Below are positions 17,459 through 26,202 of a stretch of DNA of 64,000 bases, piece after piece. The notes below the pieces were generated by a model, which was not told the origin of the DNA, searched no databases, and was given only the letters and a program-made list of their open reading frames with translations. Source of the DNA: a virus. The translations under genes were made by a program, and so were the position numbers. The stretch covers positions 31,175 to 95,174 of the IMG/VR virus record IMGVR_UViG_3300033145_000668; one strand, written 5' to 3'. Positions within the stretch are counted from its first letter, which is position 1. Each line of letters begins with the position of its first letter.

Positions 17459-18204
17459 TGTGCAAATAATTTCTCCATATCTTTAAATTCTCTAATGTCT
17501 AATTTACTTTCATCTTCTTCCATCCAAATTGCTTTTAATTCACCTTTATCATCATATCCAAATTTTTCTTTATCGTTGATGTATTTTTGTCGTTTCTCTT
17601 CTCTTAATTTTTTTGTCATGTGTCCAAAATGTTTTATCATTACATTAACATTTTGTTCGCTCGGTGTACAATTTTGAGGAATTACGCCACTATGTTCATC
17701 TTGAATATCATAAGCAAAATGTGATTGTACTTTATACATTTCATGTGACATTCTCGCATGTTTATCATTTTCTCCTTTTTTAGGTAGCATAACGTAATGG
17801 TCTTCGTCATTTCTCATTTCAAATAATGGAAACCCTATACTTTTATCGAATGTATTTAATAAATAAGTTCTAAACGAATTTAAATTAAATTCAGGAACAT
17901 ATTTGTCATGGTCTAAAAGCCAAACCCATTGACATTTTTCTTCTCTTGCCATATCTAATATTTTTTGATAATCTCTACTCATGTTTCTATTTTTAAAATG
18001 TTGTTTATGATATTGAACTACTTTTGGATGATTAATTAATTTTTCTCTAACCTCATCGTCAGCATCGTTATCAACTACTAAAATTACATCTCCACTTCTT
18101 TCAGCGCTTTCAATCCATTCGTTAATAAATTCCTTTCCTCCGCGAACTACTAAACCGATGGCGATTTTTGGATTCAATACTATTTCTATTTTTTCTTTAT
18201 TCAT
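17455..18204 (-). CDS. GT2-like glycosyltransferase
   Basis: 249 residues with 'KIAIGLVVRGGKEFINEWI', 'ILVVDNDADD' and 'WVWLLDHDKYVPEF', the GT-A nucleotide and DxD-type segments, but a short, atypical acceptor part. It overlaps the 54-residue gene upstream by 8 bases. Likely a sugar transferase acting with the neighbouring glycan genes. Confidence 0.65.
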   Translation of the reverse strand: MNKEKIEIVLNPKIAIGLVVRGGKEFINEWIESAERSGDVILVVDNDADDEVREKLINHPKVVQYHKQHFKNRNMSRDYQKILDMAREEKCQWVWLLDHDKYVPEFNLNSFRTYLLNTFDKSIGFPLFEMRNDEDHYVMLPKKGENDKHARMSHEMYKVQSHFAYDIQDEHSGVIPQNCTPSEQNVNVMIKHFGHMTKKLREEKRQKYINDKEKFGYDDKGELKAIWMEEDESKLDIREFKDMEKLFAQ

Positions 18205-18361
18205 TTTTTATTCCATTATTTAATTTATTTATATATAATTGAAAAGCAAAAAATACTTCTTCTTCAAATGGTTTATCATTTATTCTTCCTTCTTCATTCA
18301 TAATTCCAGTTAATAATGCTTTTGCTTCTTTTACGCATTTATCAAATATTTTTTTCGTCAT
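18197..18361 (-). CDS. small helical protein (54 aa), unknown
   Basis: Starts MTKKIFDKCVKEAKALLTG, Lys/Glu-rich and helical. It starts 20 bases inside the gene upstream and ends 8 bases inside the next one, so it fits the packed operon. No family recognised. Confidence 0.5.
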   Translation of the reverse strand: MTKKIFDKCVKEAKALLTGIMNEEGRINDKPFEEEVFFAFQLYINKLNNGIKNE

Positions 18362-19637
18362 TTTTTCTCCCAATTAAAATCTGTTCATAAAACGACCAAT
18401 CTTTCGGTGTTTCTTTTATCTCTATTCCATATGATTCAATTAACTTAATCCATTCTTCTTTTGTTTTTTTCTGTATATGTGTTGAGTCTGCTTCTAAATT
18501 TGGGTCTCCTATGAATGGAATTGAAAATAAAAATTTCTTTCCATATTTAGATATATTTGTTAATGTTTTATCTAAATCTTCATCTGATAAATGTTCTAAA
18601 ACATCTATTGCTGTTATTAAATCTGCTTCGCATCCAATATATTTTTTTTCATTACTAATATCTCCTATTATCATTCCGGAAGTAAATGCATTTTTTATTG
18701 CCCACTCACTTATTTCTATTCCTAAACTTTTGTTAACATACCACTTCCAAAAGTATAAATAACATCCTCTTCCGCAACCTAAATCTAAAACACTCTCGGG
18801 GTTAAAATAGTCATTCCATTGCTTAACCATTAAACTATGTTTAACTTCTAATCCTCTATTAGCGAAATAAATCTCATCTTTATCAATACTAAATTTATTT
18901 AAAATAATCTCCGGTAACTCAATAGGATTTAATTTTGTAACAGGATACATTCCAAATAAATGCGCTCTACTCCAATTATTCAAAAAATCTTTTTCGTGAC
19001 TAACATCTTTTAGATGTCTCAACATTTGACCATCATATCTTTTTTTAACATCCCATACACCTCCAACATAGCCCATGTGCCAAATAACACCATTATGAAA
19101 ATTATAATTTTTTAATTCTTTAGCAGATAAAATACAATGTTCTGCATCTGGAAAAAATTTATCATTTGTAATTTTAAATACTCTAATAGGAACAAAATGA
19201 ATTGGCTTAGTAGAATCTTCATGACATAAATTTCCAATTAAGTGTCTCATTCTTGGATTAAACGTATCATTATCTTCCCAATCATGTTCATCTAATAATT
19301 TTCTATAAGCAGAAAAATCATCTACTATCTCATCAGAGTCCAAATATAAACACCAATAATCTTTATAATTTTCTTTTAAATAATTTAACCAATAATTTTT
19401 TTGTTTTGATATTGCTAATTTATCTTTTTGAATAAATTTATTTTTAATTATATCTATTTTATCGTCTGGTTTTTGATTTCTGCAAAATTCTAGTACCATA
19501 TCTAATGTATTATCTGTACTCCCACCATCGCAAAAAACAATCGCATCTGCGGTTTTAACCGATTCTAAGCACATATCAATTGTATTTTCACAATCTTGCC
19601 CCATGATAACACACACTATGCGATTTTTATTTTTCAT
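18342..19637 (-). CDS. GT2 glycosyltransferase fused to a methyltransferase
   Basis: 431 residues. The N-terminal 270 residues are GT-A type ('CVIMGQDCENTIDMCLESV', 'VFCDGGSTDNTLD', 'LYLDSDEIVDDF'). The C-terminal part is a class I methyltransferase ('VLDLGCGRGCYLY', 'GIEISEWAI', 'ITAIDVLEHLSDEDLD'). A single protein that adds and methylates a sugar is seen in surface-polysaccharide pathways, where methylation can cap the chain; that role is inferred. Confidence 0.8.
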   Translation of the reverse strand: MKNKNRIVCVIMGQDCENTIDMCLESVKTADAIVFCDGGSTDNTLDMVLEFCRNQKPDDKIDIIKNKFIQKDKLAISKQKNYWLNYLKENYKDYWCLYLDSDEIVDDFSAYRKLLDEHDWEDNDTFNPRMRHLIGNLCHEDSTKPIHFVPIRVFKITNDKFFPDAEHCILSAKELKNYNFHNGVIWHMGYVGGVWDVKKRYDGQMLRHLKDVSHEKDFLNNWSRAHLFGMYPVTKLNPIELPEIILNKFSIDKDEIYFANRGLEVKHSLMVKQWNDYFNPESVLDLGCGRGCYLYFWKWYVNKSLGIEISEWAIKNAFTSGMIIGDISNEKKYIGCEADLITAIDVLEHLSDEDLDKTLTNISKYGKKFLFSIPFIGDPNLEADSTHIQKKTKEEWIKLIESYGIEIKETPKDWSFYEQILIGRKNDEKNI

Positions 19638-19764
19638 TTTGAGTATATATCATTTTTATTTTTCCGCAATTATTACAAATTACTTCTGTTCGTTTTTTTA
19701 AATCATTAATCATAATTCTGAATAATTTCTTTTTACAATCATCGCATCGTTGTCTTTGTTCCAT
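19627..19764 (-). CDS. 45-aa zinc-ribbon protein
   Basis: Begins MEQRQRCDDCKKK and has a second pair CNNC near residue 30, spaced as a four-cysteine zinc ribbon. It lies between a GT4 gene and the GT2-methyltransferase gene, overlapping the latter by 11 bases. Confidence 0.6.
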   Translation of the reverse strand: MEQRQRCDDCKKKLFRIMINDLKKRTEVICNNCGKIKMIYTQNEK

Positions 19765-19765
19765 C

Positions 19766-21001
19766 TTAATAACTACCCCCCAATTCTTCTATAACTTTTT
19801 TCCACTCTTCTTTTAATACATTCCAGTCGTAGAATTTCATGACAGCATCTCTTCCATTTATTCCCATTTCTTTTCTTTTATCTGGATTATTAAATAAATA
19901 ATCTAATTTTTTAACACCATCTTTAATACTACAAATTCCTCGTTCTACTGCCCACGAACCTGTTATTGTTCCATCTATTATTTCTGTTCCATGAACGTCT
20001 GGATTTTCTTCTTCTGTTGTTCCAACCAAATTTATTCCTAAACCTGCATTATTATCAATCACAAGTTCTTTAGTAGTAGTATAATTCGTAGCTAATACCG
20101 GAACCTGACAAGCCATTGCTTCGATTATAGGAATACCAAATCCTTCTCCGGATGTAGTTAATAAAAAACAATCCATTACATTATAAACTTCATTCATATC
20201 TTTTTCATCAAATCCTTTATAATATTTAGTACCAGTAAAAAATACTCTATTTTGAATTCCATATTTATTTATTAAAGAATTAATTGGAAAAACTTGTGCA
20301 TTATCATCGGGGTCACAATGTAACATTAAAACAGCATTAGGATTTAGTTTAGCATATTCTCCCATTATTTTTAATGTTCTATCTAACATTTTTCTTCCTT
20401 GATTTCTTGCCACTACTCCAATAACAAACTTATCATTTACTCCCCACTTTTGTCTTAATCTATTTCTTTCTTCTATAGAAACTGGAAAATAATTTGAAAT
20501 ATCTATTCCGTGAGGTATATGGCGGGTTTCTAAATTATGAACTTTTTTACATTGTTCTTTACCAAATTTAGCCATCGCTATCGGTACATCTACTTTCCTT
20601 AGAATATTTTCACAACCAAGCGGCATCCCTCCTCCACCATCTGAGGGAAACCAAAAGATTGTTTTAGCTGGAGATAAATCTAATTCAAGTAAAAATGGAT
20701 AAAGCATGAAGGTGTCTAAAAGTATTATAAGAACATCTATTTTAAACTCCTTAACATAAGTCGATAATAAATCTTTAAAATAAGCTTCTCTACCTTGTCC
20801 CATAATTGTGAAGTTTAATTTTCTACCATCTTCAAATGTTACTGGAGGAACTATCGTTTGTCCTACATAAGTGTGAGCAAAATATCTAACATTATGTCCT
20901 TCTTCTACTAATATGTTTCCTAAACTTTTTGCCTGATTCGAGTACCCTGTTGTTATAAATGGAGAATCACTTAGTATTCCTATATTAAAACTTGTTTTCA
21001 T
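19766..21001 (-). CDS. GT4-family glycosyltransferase
   Basis: 411 residues of GT-B type: 'SPFITTGYSNQAKSLG' at the N terminus, 'RHIPHGIDISNYFPV', 'IGVVARNQGRKMLD', and the donor-site 'GEGFGIPIIEAMACQVPVLA' with the E-x7-E pattern. Lys/Arg-Gln pairs before this fit nucleotide-sugar binding. It is the first gene of the glycan cluster and is related in layout to the GT4 at the other end. Confidence 0.9.
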   Translation of the reverse strand: MKTSFNIGILSDSPFITTGYSNQAKSLGNILVEEGHNVRYFAHTYVGQTIVPPVTFEDGRKLNFTIMGQGREAYFKDLLSTYVKEFKIDVLIILLDTFMLYPFLLELDLSPAKTIFWFPSDGGGGMPLGCENILRKVDVPIAMAKFGKEQCKKVHNLETRHIPHGIDISNYFPVSIEERNRLRQKWGVNDKFVIGVVARNQGRKMLDRTLKIMGEYAKLNPNAVLMLHCDPDDNAQVFPINSLINKYGIQNRVFFTGTKYYKGFDEKDMNEVYNVMDCFLLTTSGEGFGIPIIEAMACQVPVLATNYTTTKELVIDNNAGLGINLVGTTEEENPDVHGTEIIDGTITGSWAVERGICSIKDGVKKLDYLFNNPDKRKEMGINGRDAVMKFYDWNVLKEEWKKVIEELGGSY

Positions 21002-21004
21002 TTT

Positions 21005-21244
21005 TTATAAGTCAATAACATTTATTTTTTTTGAATGTATATTAATTTGTTTTTTTGAAAATGGCATTGGTATTGCACCAGACTCTAATATTAGGGAGGT
21101 TCCAGATTCATGAACTTTTACATAAATATTTTTCCACTTGTTCATAAATTGCACAGGAAGTACAACACCGTAAGTAGGTTGTAGGTTAGCGGGTTTCATT
21201 ATCACCCTTATTTTTCGAAGCCTGTTATTAGTTTTGAATATCAT
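21005..21244 (-). CDS. AbrB-like small protein
   Basis: Two starts are possible. ATG 21199 gives 64 residues (MKPANLQP...) and has GGGTGAT just in front; ATG 21244 gives 79 residues and fits a leaderless start from the TATA box at about 21280. 'YGVVLPVQFMNKW' followed by 'ILESG' looks like a SpoVT/AbrB-type swapped-hairpin DNA-binding element, but the match is short. Possible regulator or small DNA-binding protein at the boundary between the glycan and replication blocks. Confidence 0.45.
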   Translation of the reverse strand: MIFKTNNRLRKIRVIMKPANLQPTYGVVLPVQFMNKWKNIYVKVHESGTSLILESGAIPMPFSKKQINIHSKKINVIDL

Positions 21245-21276
21245 CTATATAGAATATAATAAACAATACATTTGTG

Positions 21277-21290
21277 CATTTATAAACATA
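21277..21290 (-). promoter_or_regulatory. TATA box on the minus strand
   Basis: GTTTATAAATGC on the minus strand is about 35 bases before ATG 21244. It probably drives the AbrB-like gene and the glycan cluster behind it. Confidence 0.45.
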
Positions 21291-21317
21291 TTTACAATAA
21301 AGTATATATGTTGTGAT

Positions 21318-22010
21318 TTAAAATATCTTAATTTTTTCTCCAGTTTCTATACAAATGTCATAAACATGTAATTTTAATACATCGCCTTCTTTTACTTTTT
21401 CGGAAACTCTTCTATATGTATAGTCTGGAATTTTATCTCCTTCTGTTGGTTTTTTTCTGCATCCTTCTCCTTCGTAATGCCACATACCAAATTCGTTAGG
21501 TACGAAATTATAACCTTCTTCTAACAATTGTTCTCTAATTTTTAGATTATGTAAACCCTGATGATAAAGTTCTTCACTTTCGCTCAGTACACAATTGCTA
21601 CAACGAAACGCATATGCAATATTAACATTATTTTCTGAATCTATTATATAACCATTACCTATTCTTTTAAATTTAGTGTCTAAAGGAAATTTAAACATTT
21701 TACTGCCGCACAATCTACAAATAATAAATTCATTTTCTGATAATAAATCTTTTATTTGTTCTTTCATATTCAAATTAATTTTTCTTATCATAACTAATTT
21801 TTCTATTTTTTCATTTATTATTTTATCTTCATGAGATGGTTGTATTAAATTAACTCCATCTATCTTAAGTAAATCTGCTCGTATATTTTCGAGTTCTATT
21901 TCAATATTTTTTAATAAATTAGAAAAAAAGTTTCTACTAGTATCAATAGTTTTAACTAATCTCAACTCATATCTATTTTCTTTCGACTTTATATAAAATT
22001 CAAATTCCAT
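21318..22010 (-). CDS. zinc-finger protein, unknown (230 aa)
   Basis: The N-terminal half (residues 20-100) is helical and charged. The middle has CRLCGSK and CSNC pairs (about 107 and 145) that can bind one zinc, with an insert between. The end ('DVLKLHVYDICIETGEKIKIF') is beta-rich. Not recognised. It has its own TATA box. Confidence 0.6.
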   Translation of the reverse strand: MEFEFYIKSKENRYELRLVKTIDTSRNFFSNLLKNIEIELENIRADLLKIDGVNLIQPSHEDKIINEKIEKLVMIRKINLNMKEQIKDLLSENEFIICRLCGSKMFKFPLDTKFKRIGNGYIIDSENNVNIAYAFRCSNCVLSESEELYHQGLHNLKIREQLLEEGYNFVPNEFGMWHYEGEGCRKKPTEGDKIPDYTYRRVSEKVKEGDVLKLHVYDICIETGEKIKIF

Positions 22011-22041
22011 TTTTTTATAATATAATTAACAAATTAGCATT

Positions 22042-22054
22042 TATAAACAAGTTT
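22042..22054 (-). promoter_or_regulatory. TATA box on the minus strand
   Basis: TGTTTATAAATGC on the minus strand lies about 34 bases before the ATG at 22010; near-leaderless start. Confidence 0.55.
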
Positions 22055-22076
22055 ATAATTTATTGTTTATATTTTA

Positions 22077-22736
22077 TTATTTATATTCCAGTTCATCCAC
22101 AGATAACTTTTCTTGTTCGGGTTCAATGTCGTTATCTATCATTTCTTTTAATTCTGTTAACTCTTTTAATTTACTTTCGACTAATGGTTTGTCTAACTTC
22201 ACTGGAAATATTTTATTTATTTGTGTATTTTTATTCTCATAAAGTATCATTCCATTTTCTAAATTTGAAAAATATAAATAGAATTGTAATTGAAATATGT
22301 GAGAATTCAGAGGTTCTGTTAATTTTTGAAATGACCATAGGTTCATGGATTTAATTTCAACGATATAGTTTTTTTCACCATCTGTTATTATACAATCTAA
22401 TCTCCCCTTAACTATGTCATTGGCATTAATATCTATTTCACTGGCTACAAGAACTCCCATTTCTGCAAAATACCGTGCATATCTTTCATGCACCGAATCT
22501 CCATTATCAAAAACCTTTCTTAGATTTGCATTTATTTTAAACTGACTTCCTTTCTTTAATGTATCGAACAATTCCTTTTTAGATTTAGTTACCTCAGTAA
22601 CATAGAAATAATCTCGTATTCTCGGAGTAGTTTGCTTACTATCTAAGTGAAAGTCTATTGCTTTCTGCAAATCAAACTTATCTTCTTTTTCAAAACCGAG
22701 TCTAGATTTTATTGTCATATTATATGCTATCAACAA
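22077..22736 (-). CDS. PD-(D/E)XK nuclease, Cas4/RecB-like
   Basis: 219 residues. 'VKGRLDCIITDGEKNYIVEIKSMN' contains the catalytic D ... E-x-K triad, cited around residues 115-138, followed by 'HIFQLQFYLYF', the Q-x-x-x-Y helix of RecB/Cas4-like nucleases. No iron-sulphur cysteines are seen, so it is not a typical Cas4. It is next to the DNA polymerase; likely a recombination or end-processing nuclease. Confidence 0.75.
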   Translation of the reverse strand: MLIAYNMTIKSRLGFEKEDKFDLQKAIDFHLDSKQTTPRIRDYFYVTEVTKSKKELFDTLKKGSQFKINANLRKVFDNGDSVHERYARYFAEMGVLVASEIDINANDIVKGRLDCIITDGEKNYIVEIKSMNLWSFQKLTEPLNSHIFQLQFYLYFSNLENGMILYENKNTQINKIFPVKLDKPLVESKLKELTELKEMIDNDIEPEQEKLSVDELEYK

Positions 22737-22768
22737 TTTAAATAAAAATAAAATCTAGAATCTCAGTT

Positions 22769-22951
22769 TTATTTTTTCTTTGTTTTGTTGTTTTTAACAG
22801 CTTGTTTCATTGCCTTTTCTTGACATTTTCTACAAACGTGCTTATTTAGAGTTCCAGCTTCTTCCTTTATCTTGTATTGCTGGTAGTTAGTTTTCTTAAC
22901 CGCTCCACATTTTTTACATTTTACAGTGTACATTTTTCCTTGTGTCTCCAT
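22769..22951 (-). CDS. 60-aa zinc-ribbon protein
   Basis: 'VKCKKCGAVKKT' and 'HVCRKCQEK' form a four-cysteine zinc site, with a very basic C terminus. The ATG at 22951 has its own TATA box and no leader. Possible nucleic-acid binding protein. Confidence 0.6.
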   Translation of the reverse strand: METQGKMYTVKCKKCGAVKKTNYQQYKIKEEAGTLNKHVCRKCQEKAMKQAVKNNKTKKK

Positions 22952-22977
22952 TTTAATTGGTTATGGCAAGATTATGT

Positions 22978-22992
22978 CACTTATAAATGTTT
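22978..22992 (-). promoter_or_regulatory. TATA box on the minus strand
   Basis: AACATTTATAAGTGA on the minus strand is about 33 bases before ATG 22951. It overlaps the end of the DNA polymerase operon region. Confidence 0.55.
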
Positions 22993-23000
22993 GCTTTTTG

Positions 23001-25439
23001 TTAAAATAGCGTCTTCTGACCGCTTAATTTTAATTTTGCGATTGCTACAATTTTATCCAATTCTTTCATTCTACCCAATACTTCATAAATTGGTTTTGCT
23101 TTTTGATATATATTTTTTATTACCATTGCCGACCAATCTATTTTAATATTTTTATCTTTAAACTGTGTTTCATCTTCGAAGCACATAACATCGGACACTT
23201 GTCCTGTAATATATAATAACTTAAATTTATTTCCTTCTCTTAATCTTAAACCTAAATTTTCATTGCTCCACTTCACTCCTCTAATAACCGGACGATTCGC
23301 TGGTTTAGTTGTTGTATGTCCTTCTTTATCTGTTCGTGTAATAGTATATTTTTCAATTGCTTTATTTAACTTAGAAGGAATAGCAATATCATTTAACTCT
23401 ATTTTTCTCATAATCATATCATCGATAGTTTTACAAACATAATCATTTAATAAATTAAAATCATCTTGCATTAATAACAATCTAAATAACTCCTTTTGAA
23501 AAACTTTTGACATTGGAGCAGTGTCGCTTCTCCTAACTTGCATTCCGCACGCTTTAATTTTATCACATTCTTCTCCATCATCCCAAGTTGTTCTTAAAAC
23601 ATATCTTTTCTTAGTTTGAATAAAAGCTTTTTTAGCAAACTTTTCGAATTCCATATTAATAGTACTCTTCGGCATACCTAAATCTTCTATTACAAACTTT
23701 TCAATTTGGTCGTTAATTAATTTTTGTAATCTTTTTCCTTCTACAATTGGGTCTTTATCTTTAGGAATTACAAATCCAATAGAATCAGTATCAGACATAA
23801 CATGAGTATATCCTGTATCTTCTACAACTATATCTCTAGCTTTACAAATTAATTGTCGAGCATTAGCTGTTACTGCATTTGCTAATCGCAAATCATTCAT
23901 TCTAAATCCATTAGATGCGAATACACCCCAAATACTATTGATAACGATTTTAATAGCAAACATTTTATCTCGTAAATCCTGTCCTCCAGTTCCTTGCATT
24001 TGTTCTTTTAATTCTTTTTTTAGTTGTAGCAAATCATCAATTACGCTTGGCATAATTCCTTGTCCTTGTTGGTCGACTTTTAAACCGGTTTCAATATTAA
24101 CAATTATTCCATCGTCGCTAATTTTTTCTTTACTTAAATTAAAAGTTTTAATAATATTTGGATACAATCCACTATAATCAAAAAATACTACATTATCATA
24201 TAATCCAGGATTAGTAAAAACATAAGCTCCTTGAAGATGTTCGTCTTCTCCTCGTTCTCTAAAAATAGGTTTAGTAGGAAATGATTTTTGAGTATTATAT
24301 TTTTTTAATATCTTAGTATCGTGAATTCTCGACATATAAAAACAATCAGTAATATTTCTTACTCCAGCAAAGTTTCTAATTTGTTCAAACAAATCTAATA
24401 ATTTACACTTCTCATTAATTCTAACTACTAATTCAACATCTTTTATATTATAATAAATCAGTTCTTCTAGGTTTTCCCTCCACGATTTGCTCATATCATG
24501 CACTGGTAACTTCTGGTCACCGAGCTCAGTATCAGCAACGCTATTTAAAGAATAACTCGCTAATTCTCCAAAGTGTAACTGTCTGTACATTTTTAAAGAA
24601 TCTGCTAATACTAATCCTAATATTTTTATTTCTCCCTTCATCATCTTTGCTACTCTTGCATTAAAATCAATTCCGTGCCACATTACTGTGTCGAGCGGAT
24701 TAGTAAAAGAACATAACTTTTCTACATCAATCTCTAAATGTTCCAGACGAGCATATAAATATCCTATATCGAATCCAATGTTCCATGCCGTTAATATGTC
24801 ACCGTCTTCACAATTAAGATAAAAAAGAAATTGTCTTAACATTTGGTCTTCATTATTAAAATAGTAAATAGTTTTATCGCCGTCTTTTTTAATTACACTT
24901 TCAATATCTTCTCTCCAAACATATGTAACATATTTATTACTAAAACTATCGTGCGCCGTAATGCAAGTTATTTTTTCAACAGGATTATCATTATCAGGAA
25001 ATCCTTTATCGCAAGTTGTTTCAATATCAAATGTTATTGTTTTATATTTTGTCGACTCAACCTTCTCAACTTTATCTATCATATATCGCATATCAATAGA
25101 TAAATCTAATTCGTATGTATTATCTAAATTACCTCGTAAGTCTGTAATATATTTTTTAAAAAATAATTGTTCTTTAGGATGATTAAATATAATCTTATAA
25201 ACCGGTTCTCCGTAAATATCATTAGGACCAAATCCAGACATTTGAGCATAAGTTGGAAGTATAAAGTTTTTACTTTTTAGGAGAGTATCGTTAACATAAC
25301 AATATGGCTTAAAATCAGTTACTCGTCTAACTTCTTTTGTTCCGTCTTTATTTCTAATAAATAAAAGTATAGTTGGCACACCATTAATAATCTTAGAACT
25401 AATATCATATAATCCAATATACGTGTCTCGTTGCGTCAT
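23001..25439 (-). CDS. polB: family B DNA polymerase with 3'-5' exonuclease
   Basis: 812 residues. Exonuclease motifs: FDIET (137-141), 'NIGFDIGYLY' (220-229), 'YYNIKDV' (329-335). Polymerase motifs: 'DYSGLYPN' (motif A, 421-428), 'KIVINSIWG' (motif B, 497-505) and 'SDTDSIGF' (motif C, 549-556). All catalytic Asp/Glu are present. The last residues 'GQKTLF' look like a C-terminal PCNA-binding peptide as in archaeal polymerases. This is the replicative enzyme. It follows the DpdA-like gene by 1 base in the same operon. Confidence 0.95.
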   Translation of the reverse strand: MTQRDTYIGLYDISSKIINGVPTILLFIRNKDGTKEVRRVTDFKPYCYVNDTLLKSKNFILPTYAQMSGFGPNDIYGEPVYKIIFNHPKEQLFFKKYITDLRGNLDNTYELDLSIDMRYMIDKVEKVESTKYKTITFDIETTCDKGFPDNDNPVEKITCITAHDSFSNKYVTYVWREDIESVIKKDGDKTIYYFNNEDQMLRQFLFYLNCEDGDILTAWNIGFDIGYLYARLEHLEIDVEKLCSFTNPLDTVMWHGIDFNARVAKMMKGEIKILGLVLADSLKMYRQLHFGELASYSLNSVADTELGDQKLPVHDMSKSWRENLEELIYYNIKDVELVVRINEKCKLLDLFEQIRNFAGVRNITDCFYMSRIHDTKILKKYNTQKSFPTKPIFRERGEDEHLQGAYVFTNPGLYDNVVFFDYSGLYPNIIKTFNLSKEKISDDGIIVNIETGLKVDQQGQGIMPSVIDDLLQLKKELKEQMQGTGGQDLRDKMFAIKIVINSIWGVFASNGFRMNDLRLANAVTANARQLICKARDIVVEDTGYTHVMSDTDSIGFVIPKDKDPIVEGKRLQKLINDQIEKFVIEDLGMPKSTINMEFEKFAKKAFIQTKKRYVLRTTWDDGEECDKIKACGMQVRRSDTAPMSKVFQKELFRLLLMQDDFNLLNDYVCKTIDDMIMRKIELNDIAIPSKLNKAIEKYTITRTDKEGHTTTKPANRPVIRGVKWSNENLGLRLREGNKFKLLYITGQVSDVMCFEDETQFKDKNIKIDWSAMVIKNIYQKAKPIYEVLGRMKELDKIVAIAKLKLSGQKTLF

Positions 25440-25440
25440 A

Positions 25441-26202
25441 TTATAACACCCGCTTTACCATATCTATATTATATTGTATTGTGTTTAACTGGTCTTGTGT
25501 TAATTCAGAAATATTATGGTCTAATCTTTCTAATGGTTCCGTAATACATTCATCTAACTTAATTCCCATCGAACCTAACTTAAAACAAATATTCGAATCC
25601 ATACTTCTTACCAACGGATATTTTTTATATGTTTCGATTTCGTGAATTAAATAATGATTAGCTCCAGCACAATGAATTGGCTTCCTAACTAAATCTTGTT
25701 CGTGTAAAAACTCTAAACATTTAATTCTACAAATTGCAAAATCTTTTGTTCCTGCCATTTCTGCAAACGCTTCCACAGAATATTTACTAATAGCAATTAC
25801 ATCTATGCTTGGATGATTTAGCATCCATTTGTAGCAAGATATCCATTCGCTTGCGTTTTTACCTTGCGGAAGACCAACAATTCTAAAATTAATTTTATCG
25901 TTTGTTGTTAAGTGTGAAATAAACTCTTCTGTTAATCTTACAGTTTCTTCATAATCGTATAACTTATCACTTGCCCAAATTTCATTACTATTAACATCTC
26001 TAGCAGATTGTATTACTTGTTCGACTGGAGAACTAACTCCATTTTCTGCAGCCATATTATCTGTGATTTTATAATTTTTATGGTCCCTATAATAAGCAGT
26101 ATATTCAGGATTGTTATTTATCCAATCACAAAGAGTGAATGCTATTTCTCCTTGCTCTGAGAATTCTGGATAGTTTATTCCTGCTATAAATCCGAATTTC
26201 AT
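25441..26202 (-). CDS. dpdA: DpdA-like transglycosylase for 7-deazaguanine in DNA
   Basis: 253 residues resembling phage DpdA, a tRNA-guanine transglycosylase relative that swaps guanine in DNA for a 7-deazaguanine base. Seen: 'IWASDKLYDYEETVRLTEEF' (the DpdA 'PDxxxDxxxT' region), 'VGLPQGKNASEWISCYKWM' (PQG at 112-114), 'IHCAGANHYLI' and 'VRSMDSN', in which Asp202 fits the nucleophile position. The TGT zinc site is absent, as in many DpdA. The neighbours make the base precursor (QueD, QueE, FolE2), which strongly supports this role. Confidence 0.75.
   Translation of the reverse strand: MKFGFIAGINYPEFSEQGEIAFTLCDWINNNPEYTAYYRDHKNYKITDNMAAENGVSSPVEQVIQSARDVNSNEIWASDKLYDYEETVRLTEEFISHLTTNDKINFRIVGLPQGKNASEWISCYKWMLNHPSIDVIAISKYSVEAFAEMAGTKDFAICRIKCLEFLHEQDLVRKPIHCAGANHYLIHEIETYKKYPLVRSMDSNICFKLGSMGIKLDECITEPLERLDHNISELTQDQLNTIQYNIDMVKRVL

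Noticed and set aside
4937-21001. Cellular (host) contig rather than virus
   Set aside because: The operon is continuous with replication genes of viral type, homing endonucleases and tiny phage-like genes, and virion-type genes lie on the other side; no ribosomal or central metabolic host genes are seen.
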